A DNA stretch of 38,862 nucleotides from contig CALBIE010000779.1 of NCBI GenBank assembly GCA_937893495.1, positions 1 through 38,862 of the forward strand. Reading direction: 5' to 3'. Numbering within the stretch: position 1 is the stretch's first letter; each line of letters opens with the position of its first letter. The position numbers and the translations under genes were made by a program. This DNA is from an uncultured Verrucomicrobiales bacterium (GTDB lineage Bacteria; Verrucomicrobiota; Verrucomicrobiia; Limisphaerales; JAYPXF01). The notes beneath the pieces are model-generated. The model searched no databases, was not told where the DNA came from, and saw only the letters and a program-made list of their open reading frames with translations. Shown here in pieces: positions 8,070-16,912 of the stretch.

Positions 8070-9451
8070 AACCGTTTTTGTTCAGTCTCACATTTCTGTT
8101 GCTCGCGTGCGGTCAGCTCCGAGCCGCCACTGAAACCGACGCCTGCCTGCACGCCGACGGAAAGGGGTGGCGACTCGACAAGGCGAAGGTCACCGATTCA
8201 CAACGTCCGCGCGTCCTGCTCATCGGCGATTCCATCCTCAACGGCTTTGGCAAGCAGGTCGTCGCGGCGCTCAGCGGCAAGGCCTATGTCGATTCCTGGG
8301 TGAATCCGTATCACCAATCCGAGCATCTCAACAAACTCCTCGCGGAAGTGCTCGCGAACGGACCGTATGACGTCGTGCATTTCAACATGGGCCTCCACGG
8401 CTGGCCGGAGGGGCGTATCAAACCCGGAACGTTCGATCCGCTTACCAGGGCCTACGTCGAAGTGCTCAAGACGACGTTGCCCAGGGCAAAACTCATCTGG
8501 GCCAGCAGCACACCCGTCACCGCCAGGGACAAACCCGGTGAATTGGAGCCGGACATCAACCCCGTCATCATCGAACACAACCGAATGGCCGCGAAAGTCA
8601 TGGCGGAGATGAACGTCCCGGTGAACGACTTCTACGGATTGTTGGTGAACAAACGCGAACTCGCCCGCGGCGATCGCTTTCACTGGACCGCGCCGGCCTA
8701 CAAGATTTTGGCGGACCAGGCCACCCGTTCGATCGTTCAGGCTCTTGCCACCGAAAAGCGCACCGGGTTCACCGATCTGTCCGATGGCAACCGCTTCGCG
8801 GGCTGGACCCACGGCGGCAACTGGGTGATCGAGGACGGCGCGTTTTATCGGAAAGAGAAAGGCGGTTCGTTGACCTACACCAACGCGACCGTGCCGGACG
8901 ATTTCGAACTGCGCTTTGAGTGGAAGGTTTCAAAGGGCTGCAACTCGGGTGTTTATTACCGACCGGGTCAGGTCGAATATCAGGTCCTCGACAACGCCAA
9001 CAGTCCGTACGGCGAGAACGCCCGACAGGCCGCGGCCTCAATCTTCTTCTGCATGGCCCCAAAGAAAGATGCGACCCGTACGTTCGGCGAATGGAACACC
9101 GGGCGCGTCATCTGCAAAGGCACGGTCATCGAGCATTGGCTCAACGGGGAGCGGGTGATTTCCTTCGACTACACCGATCCGAAGTGGGCGGAATACGTGA
9201 AGCTGCTCGGCATCCGTGGCGGCGATCTGACCGGGCGTGGCGGAAAACTTTGGCTGCAGGATCACGGACAGGATGTCTGGTTTCGAAAACTGCGTTGGCG
9301 CGAGATTCCAACAACCGAAATGCTCGCACCCGACCCAACCTTCAAGCCGATGCCGGTGACGGGCGCTGCGTTGGAAAAAGAACAGGCCCGCGTGCGCGGC
9401 ATGTTGGAAAGTGCGAAGAAAAAGGCAGCGCCCACGATACGCAGGGAATGA
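8066..9451 (+). CDS. Secreted SGNH hydrolase fused to DUF1080 domain
   Basis: 461 residues with a Sec signal peptide (1-20). The N-terminal half is an SGNH/GDSL hydrolase: GDSILNG with nucleophile Ser56, Asn107 in [10 protein letters not shown], and the Asp203/His206 pair in GDRFHW. From about residue 235 a DUF1080 domain follows: [33 protein letters not shown] and VEHWLNGE-like strands, the concanavalin-type fold now linked to 3-keto-disaccharide hydrolysis. The two activities in one exported chain suggest an esterase that removes acyl groups from a glycan while the second domain binds or cleaves it; this is inference. The start is the ATG overlapping the ThuA-like stop. The C-terminal tail of about 50 residues is charged and probably unstructured. 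Confidence 0.85.
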   Translation: MKPFLFSLTFLLLACGQLRAATETDACLHADGKGWRLDKAKVTDSQRPRVLLIGDSILNGFGKQVVAALSGKAYVDSWVNPYHQSEHLNKLLAEVLANGPYDVVHFNMGLHGWPEGRIKPGTFDPLTRAYVEVLKTTLPRAKLIWASSTPVTARDKPGELEPDINPVIIEHNRMAAKVMAEMNVPVNDFYGLLVNKRELARGDRFHWTAPAYKILADQATRSIVQALATEKRTGFTDLSDGNRFAGWTHGGNWVIEDGAFYRKEKGGSLTYTNATVPDDFELRFEWKVSKGCNSGVYYRPGQVEYQVLDNANSPYGENARQAAASIFFCMAPKKDATRTFGEWNTGRVICKGTVIEHWLNGERVISFDYTDPKWAEYVKLLGIRGGDLTGRGGKLWLQDHGQDVWFRKLRWREIPTTEMLAPDPTFKPMPVTGAALEKEQARVRGMLESAKKKAAPTIRRE

Positions 9452-9604
9452 CAATCATTGGGATCTGTGGCGACCGGAAACCACGGCTGGTTTCTGCCGT
9501 TCTCCGACTGACCGCGACGCGCAAAGGTCGGTCTCTCAACTCCACCCCGTAGCGAAGACCAAATAAATCAGTCGGAACTGAAGGCCAATCAAAGCAAAAA
9601 CAAC

Positions 9605-9633
9605 TTGACGCAAACCAGTTTGCAATGCAAACT
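9605..9633 (+). promoter_or_regulatory. Triple GCAAAC half-site operator and candidate -35
   Basis: Just before the membrane protein gene lie three alternating half-sites: GCAAAC-CA-GTTTGC (9610-9623) and AGTTTGC-AAT-GCAAACT (9617-9633), which share the middle one. A -35-like TTGACG sits at 9605-9610. A repressor bound here would cover the promoter. The small winged-helix protein encoded two genes downstream is the obvious candidate, so the unit may be autoregulated. Confidence 0.6.
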
Positions 9634-9641
9634 TAAACACG

Positions 9642-10283
9642 ATGAAAGATGGTTTTCAAAATCCCTTGAACCGACCCAAGCGGGGTGATGCCGGGATCGG
9701 GGAGATATACATAGGCATAATGTCATTGGCCTTTGCCTTGATCGGCTATTTGGATTCAACGCGGGGGAACGGGAACCTGCTGTTACTGCCCGCAATCCTG
9801 ATACCGGCGTGGGGCCTCGGCTATTGGATCAGCAAACTTATCCTGAAGCATGCCATGTGGCCACGCATCGGGTATTCCATTCCCTCCCAGGACGCTTGGA
9901 CGTTCTCCGGAAATACTGTGCCCCGGCGTGAAAAGTCGTTGTGGATTCCGATCGTTGTGACCGCCCTGGTCGGTGGACTGGCGGTATTCGCCTGGCCGCA
10001 AGAGGCGGCGAACTTTCTGGGAATTGGCATGTTCGTCGGCCTGATAGCGGCGTACGCGTACTGGTTCTTTTTCAATGGCTGGCGGGAATACCCGTGGAAG
10101 TGGTTGGTTCTGCTCTTCCTCGCGCTGGGGTTTTTGGTGGTTGGGCTGCCAGTTCGCGGGGACTATTTCGAAGTGTGGCCGCAGGCAATGTTGTTGAATG
10201 GCTCGGTGTGGCTCGGATCTGGCGCGGCCACCCTTTGTTCGTATCTGCGGCACGCAAAACCTTCCACCTTGAGGGCTGAATGA
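9642..10283 (+). CDS. Six-helix membrane protein, operon partner of HTH regulator
   Basis: 213 residues with about six hydrophobic segments, at roughly 20-39, 45-64, 99-118, 124-144, 152-171 and 182-202. There is no signal peptide beyond the first helix, and I recognise no family. Its last codons overlap the winged-helix regulator gene (ATGA at 10280-10283), a common arrangement in which a membrane protein of unknown role is paired with a MarR/PadR-like regulator. The start is the ATG at 9642, only nine bases after the palindromic operator and without a good ribosome-binding site, so transcript leader length is unclear. Confidence 0.75.
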   Translation: MKDGFQNPLNRPKRGDAGIGEIYIGIMSLAFALIGYLDSTRGNGNLLLLPAILIPAWGLGYWISKLILKHAMWPRIGYSIPSQDAWTFSGNTVPRREKSLWIPIVVTALVGGLAVFAWPQEAANFLGIGMFVGLIAAYAYWFFFNGWREYPWKWLVLLFLALGFLVVGLPVRGDYFEVWPQAMLLNGSVWLGSGAATLCSYLRHAKPSTLRAE

Positions 10284-10576
10284 ACCAGCAACTTCGAGCG
10301 ATTGCCGGACTGGATCGGGTCATTCATGAACCCGGGCGCTTGATGATTGTTGCCCAACTCGCGGGAGTGAAGGAGTGCGATTTTCTCTACATGATGCGCC
10401 AGACTGAACTGAGCAAAGGCAATCTTTCCAGCCATCTCGCCCGCTTGGAAAAGGCTGGTTATGTTGAAATTGAGAAGACCTATCGCGGCAAAGTGCCCAT
10501 GACGTTGCTGCGGCTGATGCCGGGAGGCCGCACCGCATTTGCAAACTATCTGAAAGATCTGAATAACGTGCGTTAA
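10280..10576 (+). CDS. Winged-helix transcriptional regulator (HTH_34-like)
   Basis: 98 residues, all of it a winged helix-turn-helix domain. The segment RLMIVAQLAGVKECDFLYMM is the first helical part, TELSKGNLSSHLARLEKAGYVEIEK is the recognition helix and wing, and the LLRLMPGGRTAFANYL tail is the dimerising end usual for the MarR/ArsR-like HTH_34 (PF13601-type) group. There is no ligand or sensor domain. It is translationally coupled to the preceding membrane protein. The operator at 9605-9633 is its likely target. Confidence 0.85.
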   Translation: MNQQLRAIAGLDRVIHEPGRLMIVAQLAGVKECDFLYMMRQTELSKGNLSSHLARLEKAGYVEIEKTYRGKVPMTLLRLMPGGRTAFANYLKDLNNVR

Positions 10577-10877
10577 AGAAAGTTCGGCCTTCGTGAAAGG
10601 GCAATTGCGATGAAGTGTAATTCTTCACGGGATCGGCTCTCACTGTCTCCGCGCCGAAAAAATAAGCTGAGTCTGCGGCCTCGTCTTGCTGAACCACGAC
10701 TGTTCACGGATTGTCACTACCACCCCGTATTCTGAGGCACAAAATTGCGGACGGACCGGTCGCATTCTGCAAAACCGCAAGAATCGTCAAGCCGAGCAAA
10801 ACCGTTTGGGCTAGCGTTTCCTGCACCGGCCGATGTGCGTTCGCGCGGAGGCCACACTGCGGGAAAATCTGCATCCT
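10577..10877. other. Intergenic stretch without a recognised feature
   Basis: About 300 bp between the regulator and the SRPBCC gene. I see no coding frame with homology, no tRNA and no member of the repeat families described elsewhere in the window. Confidence 0.4.
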
Positions 10878-11405
10878 ATGAAATCGGACGACATCCTTAA
10901 ACGAACCGGAATCGTCATCGCGTCCCTCGGTCTTGCCTGGGCGATTCTTTGCAACCTCGAAAGCGTATCCATGATCAAAGAACATCGAGAACTGACCGTC
11001 CAGAAACCTCGCAAAACGGTCTTCGAATTCATCAACGACAAGGGCAAGATATCCTCCTGGGTAAACGGAATCGTTTCCGTGGAGCCTTTCGGTGAACCGA
11101 CCGAGGGCGTGGGTGCCAAGGTCAAACTGGTGATCAACGTCCCGACTGAGACGGAATTGGTTTCCACTGTCACCGAATGGGAGCCTCCCCATCGCTTCGC
11201 ATGGACAGTGGACATCAAGGAGATTACGAGCACCCAGACCTACACGCTGGACGAGATCGAAGGCGGCACGAGAATCACGCTCGACGTCGAGCATCGTTTC
11301 AAGGGATACTTTATGAAACTGCTTTCGCCAATCATCGGTTCGCAGATCAAAACGGAGCGGCCCAAAGAAATGGAACGACTCAAACGAGCCCTGAACGACC
11401 TGTAG
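10878..11405 (+). CDS. Membrane-anchored SRPBCC (polyketide cyclase-like) protein
   Basis: 175 residues from the ATG at 10878. Residues 8-27 form a hydrophobic helix (TGIVIASLGLAWAILCNL) that anchors the protein or acts as a signal. The rest is a START/SRPBCC hydrophobic-pocket fold: VFEFINDKGKISSWVNGIVSVEPFG, the GVGAKVKLVI strand, FAWTVDIKEI and the long C-terminal helix SQIKTERPKEMERLKRAL. Ligand unknown. An in-frame ATG at 10833 exists, but the extra 15 residues look unrelated. It stands alone on the plus strand. Confidence 0.75.
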   Translation: MKSDDILKRTGIVIASLGLAWAILCNLESVSMIKEHRELTVQKPRKTVFEFINDKGKISSWVNGIVSVEPFGEPTEGVGAKVKLVINVPTETELVSTVTEWEPPHRFAWTVDIKEITSTQTYTLDEIEGGTRITLDVEHRFKGYFMKLLSPIIGSQIKTERPKEMERLKRALNDL

Positions 11406-11520
11406 CATCGTAGGCGCATTGACACGCGGTCCACGACGCCCGGTCCGCGCGCGTGTGGTTGAATGTGGCGGCAAAGCAGACCAAAGGAAGTCGAGTTCCT
11501 TGATCACGCATCGCAGCTAT

Positions 11521-11603
11521 GAACCCGATATCCCCTTCACCCGCCCTCCGGGCACCCTCTCCCCATCGGGGGAGAGGGACGGGGTGAGGGGGCGTTCCGG
11601 TTC
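11521..11603. repeat. Inverted repeat element, family 3 (second copy)
   Basis: 83 bp with imperfect terminal inverted repeats (GAACCCGATATCCCC at the left; the complement of GAACCGGAACGCCCCC at the right) and an inner hairpin CTCTCCCCATCGGGGGAGAG. It resembles 6887-6994. The rest of 11406-11907 shows no gene. Confidence 0.8.
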
Positions 11604-11907
11604 ATTAAGAGCTTCCACGATTCTCCAATCGCGTTCGGGGCCTGGAACTGGCTTTACCGCAGATTGAGTCGTCCTCTGTGGCTTCCCTGAATCTGTGGCA
11701 GAGAACCCATTCGGTTCATGCGAAGGTGGAAAGGCTGGCGACGGATAGGCGATAAACTGAGATGCGCCCAATCCCGACCATTCACCGATTCGTTATTTGC
11801 GGTTGTTTGAACTATTAATATCCGGTCAGGAATGAAACCCTCTCCCATCCAATCTTATGCACTCACCCACAATCGCCACTGTCCCGTTCAAGTCGAAATC
11901 CGAAGTT

Positions 11908-12055
11908 GGGGAGCACACCCGCCTCGGGTGTGGCTGGCCGCGCCTCGCGGCCGGCGTCTTGCGCACGACACTGTCACGAACATTCGATTCATTTCGGTGC
12001 GCCCGTGTTTTCCGCGAGGGCGCGGAAAACAGCGCCCGAGGCGGGCGCGCTCCCC
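11908..12055. repeat. MITE-like inverted repeat element, family 5
   Basis: 148 bp whose ends are inverted copies: the left reads GGGGAGCACACCCGCCTCGGG, and the complement of the right reads GGGGAGCGCGCCCGCCTCGGG. Subterminal hairpins GGCCGCGCCTCGCGGCC and GTTTTCCGCGAGGGCGCGGAAAAC lie inside. It ends 29 bp before the alpha/beta hydrolase start, so it forms that gene's leader. Confidence 0.75.
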
Positions 12056-12084
12056 TGTCCTTTCCGGAGATCTCGTTCAACCAG

Positions 12085-12948
12085 ATGTTTCGCCGCCTAT
12101 TGACCGGCATTGCCCTGCTGGCATTGACCTCATTGGCGGAGGCACAGCCGAAACCCGAACGACTTTTACTCTGGCCTGACGGCGCTCCGGTTGGCGACGG
12201 GACGACTGAGCGCGTGGATGTTCCCATCACCGTGCATCGGCCCGCGCCGGACAAGGCCAACGGCACGGCGGTCATCATTTGTCCCGGCGGCGGATACGGA
12301 GGATTGGTAACTGGAGCGGAAGGTCACGGCATTGCCAAATGGCTGAATGGTCACGGCATCACCGGAGTAGTGCTGGAATACCGGTTGCCAAAAGGGCGCG
12401 CTTTCGTGCCGTTGCTGGATGCCCAACAGGCCCTGCGCACCATCCGCGCCAACGCGGCCAAGTGGCATCTCAAGACCAACCGCGTCGGCATCATCGGCTT
12501 TTCCGCAGGCGGACATCTGGCATCGACGGCAGCCACCCATTTCGACGCAGGCGCTCCCAAGGCGGACAGTTTAATCAAACGTCAGAGTTCTCGACCGGAT
12601 TTCGTTATCCTGGTTTACCCGGTGATCAGCCTTGGTCCTATCGGTCATGGCGGCACCCGGAAGAATCTGTTGGGAGCGAATCCGAAGCCGGAGTTGATCG
12701 AACTTTTCTCCAATGAGAAGCAGGTTACCAACAAGACTCCGCCCGTGTACCTGGCGCACGCGATTGATGATCGGCCCGTGCCCCCGGACAACAGCCGGCG
12801 GTTCCATGCCGCCTTGAAATCGAAGAATGTACCGACGGTTTATCTCGAATTGCCCAATGGAGGGCACGGCCTGAACGGCTACAAGGGACCCAGTTGGGAT
12901 GCGTGGCAGAAGGGCAGCATTGAGTGGCTGAGGGAGTTGGGGTTTTAG
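12085..12948 (+). CDS. Secreted alpha/beta hydrolase (acetyl-esterase type)
   Basis: 287 residues from the ATG at 12085. Residues 1-20 are a Sec signal peptide ending AEA. The fold is the alpha/beta hydrolase of the BD-FAE/acetyl-xylan esterase kind: oxyanion loop PGGGYGGL (67-74), nucleophile elbow GFSAGGH with Ser140, Asp228 or Asp229 in HAIDDRPVP, and His261 in NGGHGLNG. The triad is complete, so the enzyme should be active on ester bonds of carbohydrates in the periplasm or outside. The open frame extends upstream to 11857 through the family 5 repeat; the signal peptide fixes the real start. The nearest GGAG is 16 bases upstream, rather far. Confidence 0.85.
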   Translation: MFRRLLTGIALLALTSLAEAQPKPERLLLWPDGAPVGDGTTERVDVPITVHRPAPDKANGTAVIICPGGGYGGLVTGAEGHGIAKWLNGHGITGVVLEYRLPKGRAFVPLLDAQQALRTIRANAAKWHLKTNRVGIIGFSAGGHLASTAATHFDAGAPKADSLIKRQSSRPDFVILVYPVISLGPIGHGGTRKNLLGANPKPELIELFSNEKQVTNKTPPVYLAHAIDDRPVPPDNSRRFHAALKSKNVPTVYLELPNGGHGLNGYKGPSWDAWQKGSIEWLRELGF

Positions 12949-12966
12949 GTGGAACGATGCAGTCAG

Positions 12967-13114
12967 AAACCACGGATTTCACGGATGGCACAGATGGAGG
13001 GCGGCTTGGCAGCGCACGGTGAATTGAGATTTCATTTCACGATCCGGTGTTTCCATCGAATGACCCAGTGGAATTCTTTTCTCAATTCTATCCGCGCAAT
13101 CTGTGGTCAGTTCA
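12967..13114. repeat. Inverted repeat element, family 7 (ACCACGGATT type)
   Basis: The ends ACCACGGATTTCACGGAT (about 12967) and, complemented, ACCACAGATTGCGCGGAT (about 13114) are imperfect inverted copies around a roughly 110-bp interior. Only one copy is in the window. It lies directly downstream of the hydrolase stop. Confidence 0.6.
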
Positions 13115-13262
13115 ACGCATGGTTGAAGTGAGCCGCGAGGCTGCGCCCAGTCGGAGGGATTGCATTCCTTGTGATTGACGGGCGCATCGGATGCAGGCGC
13201 GGGCGGGCGGGCTTTGCGCCGTGCGTTCATGGCGAGGATGTCGCGGGTTTGGAAGGCGAAAG

Positions 13263-13338
13263 GTATCCAAAGCGGTGTCGAGCAACCGCACTCCATGGGG
13301 CGCCCTGAAGTGCGCCGGCTGGACGGCGCTTTGGATAC
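13263..13338. repeat. Family 4 repeat, two 32-bp units head to head
   Basis: Units at 13263-13294 and 13307-13338 are inverted copies starting GTATCCAAAGCGG and ending GCACTCC or its variant GCACTTC. They are separated by 12 bp. The same unit occurs at 28869-28900 and 28978-29009 in the opposite arrangement. Sequence just right of this pair resembles the spacer of the second locus, so this may be the junction of two tandem elements. Confidence 0.75.
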
Positions 13339-13501
13339 GGTGGCCAGACCGGTTGGTGCGTTGGTTGCCGGAAGGGGCCCAGCACGCTGTAGTGTAGCCG
13401 AGAGCGAAGGCAGACTCGTCGCGCCGCAACTGAAAACGAAGGCGGATTCACAAAGGCATGGTCTTGATCTCGCCGCTATCGCTCCGAATCAAAGCCATGC
13501 T

Positions 13502-14017
13502 TCATTCGGTAGCCGATTCACTTGCCCTTTCTCGGACTCGACACATGACCGTGAAAGACACGAGAGCGCCGACCATTCCAGATGCAATACCTAAAGCGTT
13601 GAAGTCACAAAATATCCACTCCAAGCTGAGAAAATAAGCAGTAGTCCCCATGGTGGATCGATCAGACATCGGATCCACTAGAAATGTGGCCAGAGAACTT
13701 GATGTCACGACCGTAAGGAGCAAAACAGCGCAGGAGAGAAATGACCATCGGCGTAGAATTAGGATAACCAATCCGACTGGCAGTGAAGCTGGCAATGTCA
13801 CGAACAAGGCAATGAGGAACGATAGGCACAGAAAGGCTACACTTCCCAAGAGACGCTCGATAAAGGAAACGTCAGGTGCAAACAATGCGGCCACGGCACT
13901 ACAACTCGCTGTCACACCAGCAGCGACAAAACCCGTAATCCCAACTGCCAGGACTAGCTCTGTTATTCGACGCTTCGGTAAGGACATACGCAAACCACAG
14001 TTTCGGCTATCAGGCAT
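13502..14017 (-). CDS. Small integral membrane protein, unknown function
   Basis: 171 residues from the ATG at 14017 (161 from the ATG at 13987). It has four to five hydrophobic segments, among them TELVLAVGITGFVAAGVTAS, SVAFLCLSFLIALFVTLP, LSCAVLLLTVVTSSSLATFLV and a last one near the C-terminus (GIASGMVGALVSFTVM). The open frame continues to 14200, but that part lies in repeat-like DNA with a TTTGTGGTTCTTTGTG tract, so I exclude it. It is alone on the minus strand, with repeats on both sides. I recognise no family. Confidence 0.6.
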   Translation of the reverse strand: MPDSRNCGLRMSLPKRRITELVLAVGITGFVAAGVTASCSAVAALFAPDVSFIERLLGSVAFLCLSFLIALFVTLPASLPVGLVILILRRWSFLSCAVLLLTVVTSSSLATFLVDPMSDRSTMGTTAYFLSLEWIFCDFNALGIASGMVGALVSFTVMCRVRERASESATE

Positions 14018-14192
14018 TCGACCACCGATAGCGATTGAAGTGAGAGGGATGCGGGGGACATGACGGAAGTGTATTGACGGATATTGGCCTGTCCAGCGGG
14101 TTTCCTTCGGGTGGAAAGATCGAGAGGGTGTGGAGGTGCTTTCCAGGTTCTGCTTTGTGGTTCTTTGTGCTTTTTGTGGCCGCCCCGACTGC

Positions 14193-14273
14193 TGTTTCAA
14201 GGATTACTCGCGATCTAAAACTCCGCAAGCCGATCTGAAAATTTGCGTTTCTGCGGAATGAATTCCGCGCTCC
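14193..14273 (-). repeat. Half copy of the family 1 repeat
   Basis: On the minus strand this begins with GGAGCGCGGAATTCATTCC and follows copy d for about 80 bp (shared blocks ATCGGCTT and TGAAACA), then stops matching. The second terminal hairpin is absent. It is a solo end left by truncation. Confidence 0.65.
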
Positions 14274-14436
14274 AACCGCATTGTTCCGATTTGGAGGGCG
14301 GTCACAAACTTCGGGTGATCCTTGCCTGACCGGAACGGGTTCGACCCCTGAACGGCAGCCAGTGCGAATGCGGCAGGTTGCCCGGGCACGCTAATAGCGT
14401 GAACTCCAACTTGGGCGTCAGGTTCGCAATATTGCC

Positions 14437-14566
14437 TTCCCCCTCGCCCCGACCAACTCGGCCAATCTCGTCGCCCGCCGGTATGAACCTGGCAGCAACC
14501 GTTCGTTGGCAGGCTCATGCAATGTTCGGCAAAAGGAGTTGGAGCCTCCTCACGTCGGCTGCTACG
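14437..14566. repeat. Fragments of families 3 and 2 side by side
   Basis: 14437-14499 holds CCCCCTCGCCCCGACCAACTCGGC...CTCGTCGC, similar to the left half of the 6887 element. 14500-14566 holds CGTTCGTTGGCAGGCTCA...GTCGGCTGCTACG, the family 2 end also found at 35775-35850. Nested or adjacent insertion of two repeat families is the simplest reading. Confidence 0.6.
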
Positions 14567-14647
14567 GTTCAAGGGTTCAAAGCGCGAAACCATTTGTTTT
14601 TGTGCCTCCTTGTGTTTTTTGTGGCAATTGATCCGCCGGATTTCGTT

Positions 14648-16339
14648 TCAATGACGCCCGGCTTGGCTGTTCTGGTGAAGTTGGCTGACTTCAGCGTCGG
14701 TGAGCGCCGCGTTGAGAATTGCCAGTTCGTCGATGCGGCCGTTGAGATTGCGGATGGCGAACCAGGCGGATTCGCGGAAGGGTTGACCCCAGTTGCCAAT
14801 CTCACCATTGCCAATGCGGAGGGTCTTGATGAGGTATTCGTCAACAATTTCCCGCCGACTTACCCGTTTGCCGTTCACGTAGTGCGAGACCTGACGATTC
14901 TCGGGATCGAACACCGACACTAGATGCATCCACTGCCCGCTCATCGAGCGATCCCAAATCGACGGAGAGTAGTAAACCCGATGGAAACCGGCATCCTCTG
15001 GCATTTTTGGATTCGGCCGTTTGTCATCAACCATGACGGACAACATCAGCTTGCCGTCGTCACGGATCTGCCAGTGAGGTTCGCCGGTCTCGTAACCGTC
15101 GCCCATGAACAGCGCATTGTATCGGCGATCGAGACTGTCGATGCGCACCCATGCGGAAAAGGTGAACGCCTGAAACTCTCCCGGAATCCGCACCCGCACC
15201 CGTGAGCCCGGTCGGCGAAACTCCAGCGCCTGTTTCATCCCGGGCCAACGACCGGCAGCCGTTTCCGCCAACACCACCGCGCCGTCGAACTCCGAACTGC
15301 GAGGTTCAGCCAGACTCGCAACCACGGCCGTGGAATGTTCGCGTTCGAAGGTGTAGTAGGCGATGACCCGGGGGTCGCGCGCGAAGGCCCTGCTGTGAGC
15401 CTGCCAACGTTCGAAATCCTTTCGCAACAGCGTTCGCGCCTGGAGATCGAAACTGCCCAGTTCAGGAAACACCACACTCCCCGTCTTTGCGACCGCAGCA
15501 TCGCCGTCGCGCGGCAATCCCCACGCGGCGCCTTTCTCTACAATCCGTTCCGTGCCATTCCGATGGCGGAAGGAAATCTCACCATCGATCACCTCCACAT
15601 GCGCTTTCCCATCCCGCACTTCAAATCCGAATTCGGTTCCCAGATCAACAATCTCCGTCGCCGGACCCTGCAATTTGAACCCGCGCGCCGCCGGCGGGAC
15701 CCGCATTCTCACAACACCTTCCAGGCAGCTGGCTTCCCAGGCAGACTTCAACGCGATTTCAGCGGGTCCCTGCACGACCATTGTTGCTCCGGAAAAGAAC
15801 TGAACCTCCATCACACCGGCCTCCAATCGCAAGACTTCGGCGCCCAGGCTGTCCCCTTTCCGTCGCTCGACTTCGTTCGGCGCCCACCGCGCGTCGAAGA
15901 GATTTCCAATCACCGCAAAGCCTGCCGCAGAAGCCTCCGGCACCGGCTTCTCGACAACCGGTTTCGCAATCTGCTCGTCACCATCCGGTTGGCCCCCGAA
16001 ATACATGATTCCCAATCCCAGGAGAAACGCCAATCCAGCGGCCATCGACATTGGAAAGAATCTCGAAACGCCGAATGCGCTCTGCAACGGGATGACATTC
16101 GATTGCTCGGATTCGCTCTCCTTCCACGGATCAGACGCGACATCCGAACCACCCTCAGCCAGTGCCTGCAAACCATGGTGCAGCGCCATGCTGCGCCGCA
16201 TCACCGCCCGCAATGCCGGTCGCTCCAGCATCCGATCCTGCAACGCCGAAAACGAAGCATCGTCAATCGTGCCGTCCAGACAGGCGTCAATCCAATCCTG
16301 CTCCTCCTCGGGCAAATCTTCAAAACGCGAATCGCTCAT
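14648..16339 (-). CDS. FecR-like anti-sigma regulator with LamG domain
   Basis: 563 residues. An N-terminal cytoplasmic part (1-90) resembles anti-sigma domains, with helices around EEEQDWIDACLDGTID. A transmembrane helix spans 94-115. A FecR-type domain at about 150-265 (FSGATMVVQGPAEIAL, GPATEIVDLGTEFGFEV, GEISFRHRNG) and a LamG/concanavalin-like domain at about 355-550 (FTFSAWVRIDSLDRRYNALF, ISGQWMHLV-type strand, LNGRIDELAILNAAL) are periplasmic. It follows the ECF sigma gene with an ATGA overlap, which in this phylum marks a sigma/anti-sigma pair. The LamG part may sense a polymer. Gene length and motifs look intact. Confidence 0.85.
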   Translation of the reverse strand: MSDSRFEDLPEEEQDWIDACLDGTIDDASFSALQDRMLERPALRAVMRRSMALHHGLQALAEGGSDVASDPWKESESEQSNVIPLQSAFGVSRFFPMSMAAGLAFLLGLGIMYFGGQPDGDEQIAKPVVEKPVPEASAAGFAVIGNLFDARWAPNEVERRKGDSLGAEVLRLEAGVMEVQFFSGATMVVQGPAEIALKSAWEASCLEGVVRMRVPPAARGFKLQGPATEIVDLGTEFGFEVRDGKAHVEVIDGEISFRHRNGTERIVEKGAAWGLPRDGDAAVAKTGSVVFPELGSFDLQARTLLRKDFERWQAHSRAFARDPRVIAYYTFEREHSTAVVASLAEPRSSEFDGAVVLAETAAGRWPGMKQALEFRRPGSRVRVRIPGEFQAFTFSAWVRIDSLDRRYNALFMGDGYETGEPHWQIRDDGKLMLSVMVDDKRPNPKMPEDAGFHRVYYSPSIWDRSMSGQWMHLVSVFDPENRQVSHYVNGKRVSRREIVDEYLIKTLRIGNGEIGNWGQPFRESAWFAIRNLNGRIDELAILNAALTDAEVSQLHQNSQAGRH

Positions 16340-16899
16340 GACGCATCCCTTGGTTGCAAAGTCTTCCCTTCAACACATTTCATCAATTGGCGACGAAGCC
16401 GCTTCAATCGCATGTAAAACGCCGCCGCCGTCGAGCCTGCTTCTTTCGCCAGTTCCGTGATCTTCACGCCCGGCGTGTAGGCCAGCATGACGAATCGACG
16501 CTGCTTCTCCGGCATCGCCAATAGGCAGGATTCCAACGCTTCGTGCGCCGTGCTTCGACCATGGTTTTCTTCCGCCGCCTCCTCGGCCATCAGTTCCAAA
16601 ACATCCTCCCGAAACACGAGTCGGTCCCGGGCCATCTTGCGCCGGAACGCCAGTGTCTCGAAGCGGGTCACGACACACGCCCACTTCATGAAATTCGTGT
16701 CAGCATCGAACTGGTCAAACTTCCGCCACATCGCGATGGCCGCCCGTTGAACCACCTCATCCACATCCCCCCAGGACGGCAGAAAAGAACCCACGAACCG
16801 CCGCAGTTCCGGTTCGTGATGGGCGAACAACTTCACAAACACCTCATAACGGGCGTCTTCCGCATCGTTTGGTCTCTCAGAATCAGGCATGCGTACCAT
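16336..16899 (-). CDS. ECF-type RNA polymerase sigma factor
   Basis: 187 residues from the ATG at 16899, with GGAAG upstream at a usual distance. Region 2 spans about 15-85 (YEVFVKLFAHHEPELRRFVGSFL, DVDEVVQRAAIAMWRKFDQFD, FMKWACVVTRFETLAFRRKMARDR) and region 4 about 125-180 (LLAMPEKQRRFVMLAYTPGVKITELAKEAGSTAAAFYMRLKRLRRQL). This is the Rhodopirellula/Verrucomicrobium type of ECF sigma factor, usually encoded next to a FecR-like membrane regulator, as here. A 9-bp inverted repeat lies immediately upstream. Target genes are not shown by the sequence; the adjacent cytochrome/DUF1501 operons are candidates. Confidence 0.9.
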   Translation of the reverse strand: MVRMPDSERPNDAEDARYEVFVKLFAHHEPELRRFVGSFLPSWGDVDEVVQRAAIAMWRKFDQFDADTNFMKWACVVTRFETLAFRRKMARDRLVFREDVLELMAEEAAEENHGRSTAHEALESCLLAMPEKQRRFVMLAYTPGVKITELAKEAGSTAAAFYMRLKRLRRQLMKCVEGKTLQPRDAS

Positions 16900-16912
16900 A
16901 GTGTTACTTCCG

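Noticed and set aside
11857-12084. N-terminal extension of the alpha/beta hydrolase
   Set aside because: It runs through the family 5 inverted repeat; a complete signal peptide begins at 12085.
13263-13338. Possible CRISPR-like array of 32-bp units
   Set aside because: Units alternate in orientation and occur only in pairs with unequal spacers; no cas genes are seen.
15335-16417. 360-codon open frame on the plus strand
   Set aside because: Antisense shadow of the FecR-LamG gene, without recognisable domain.
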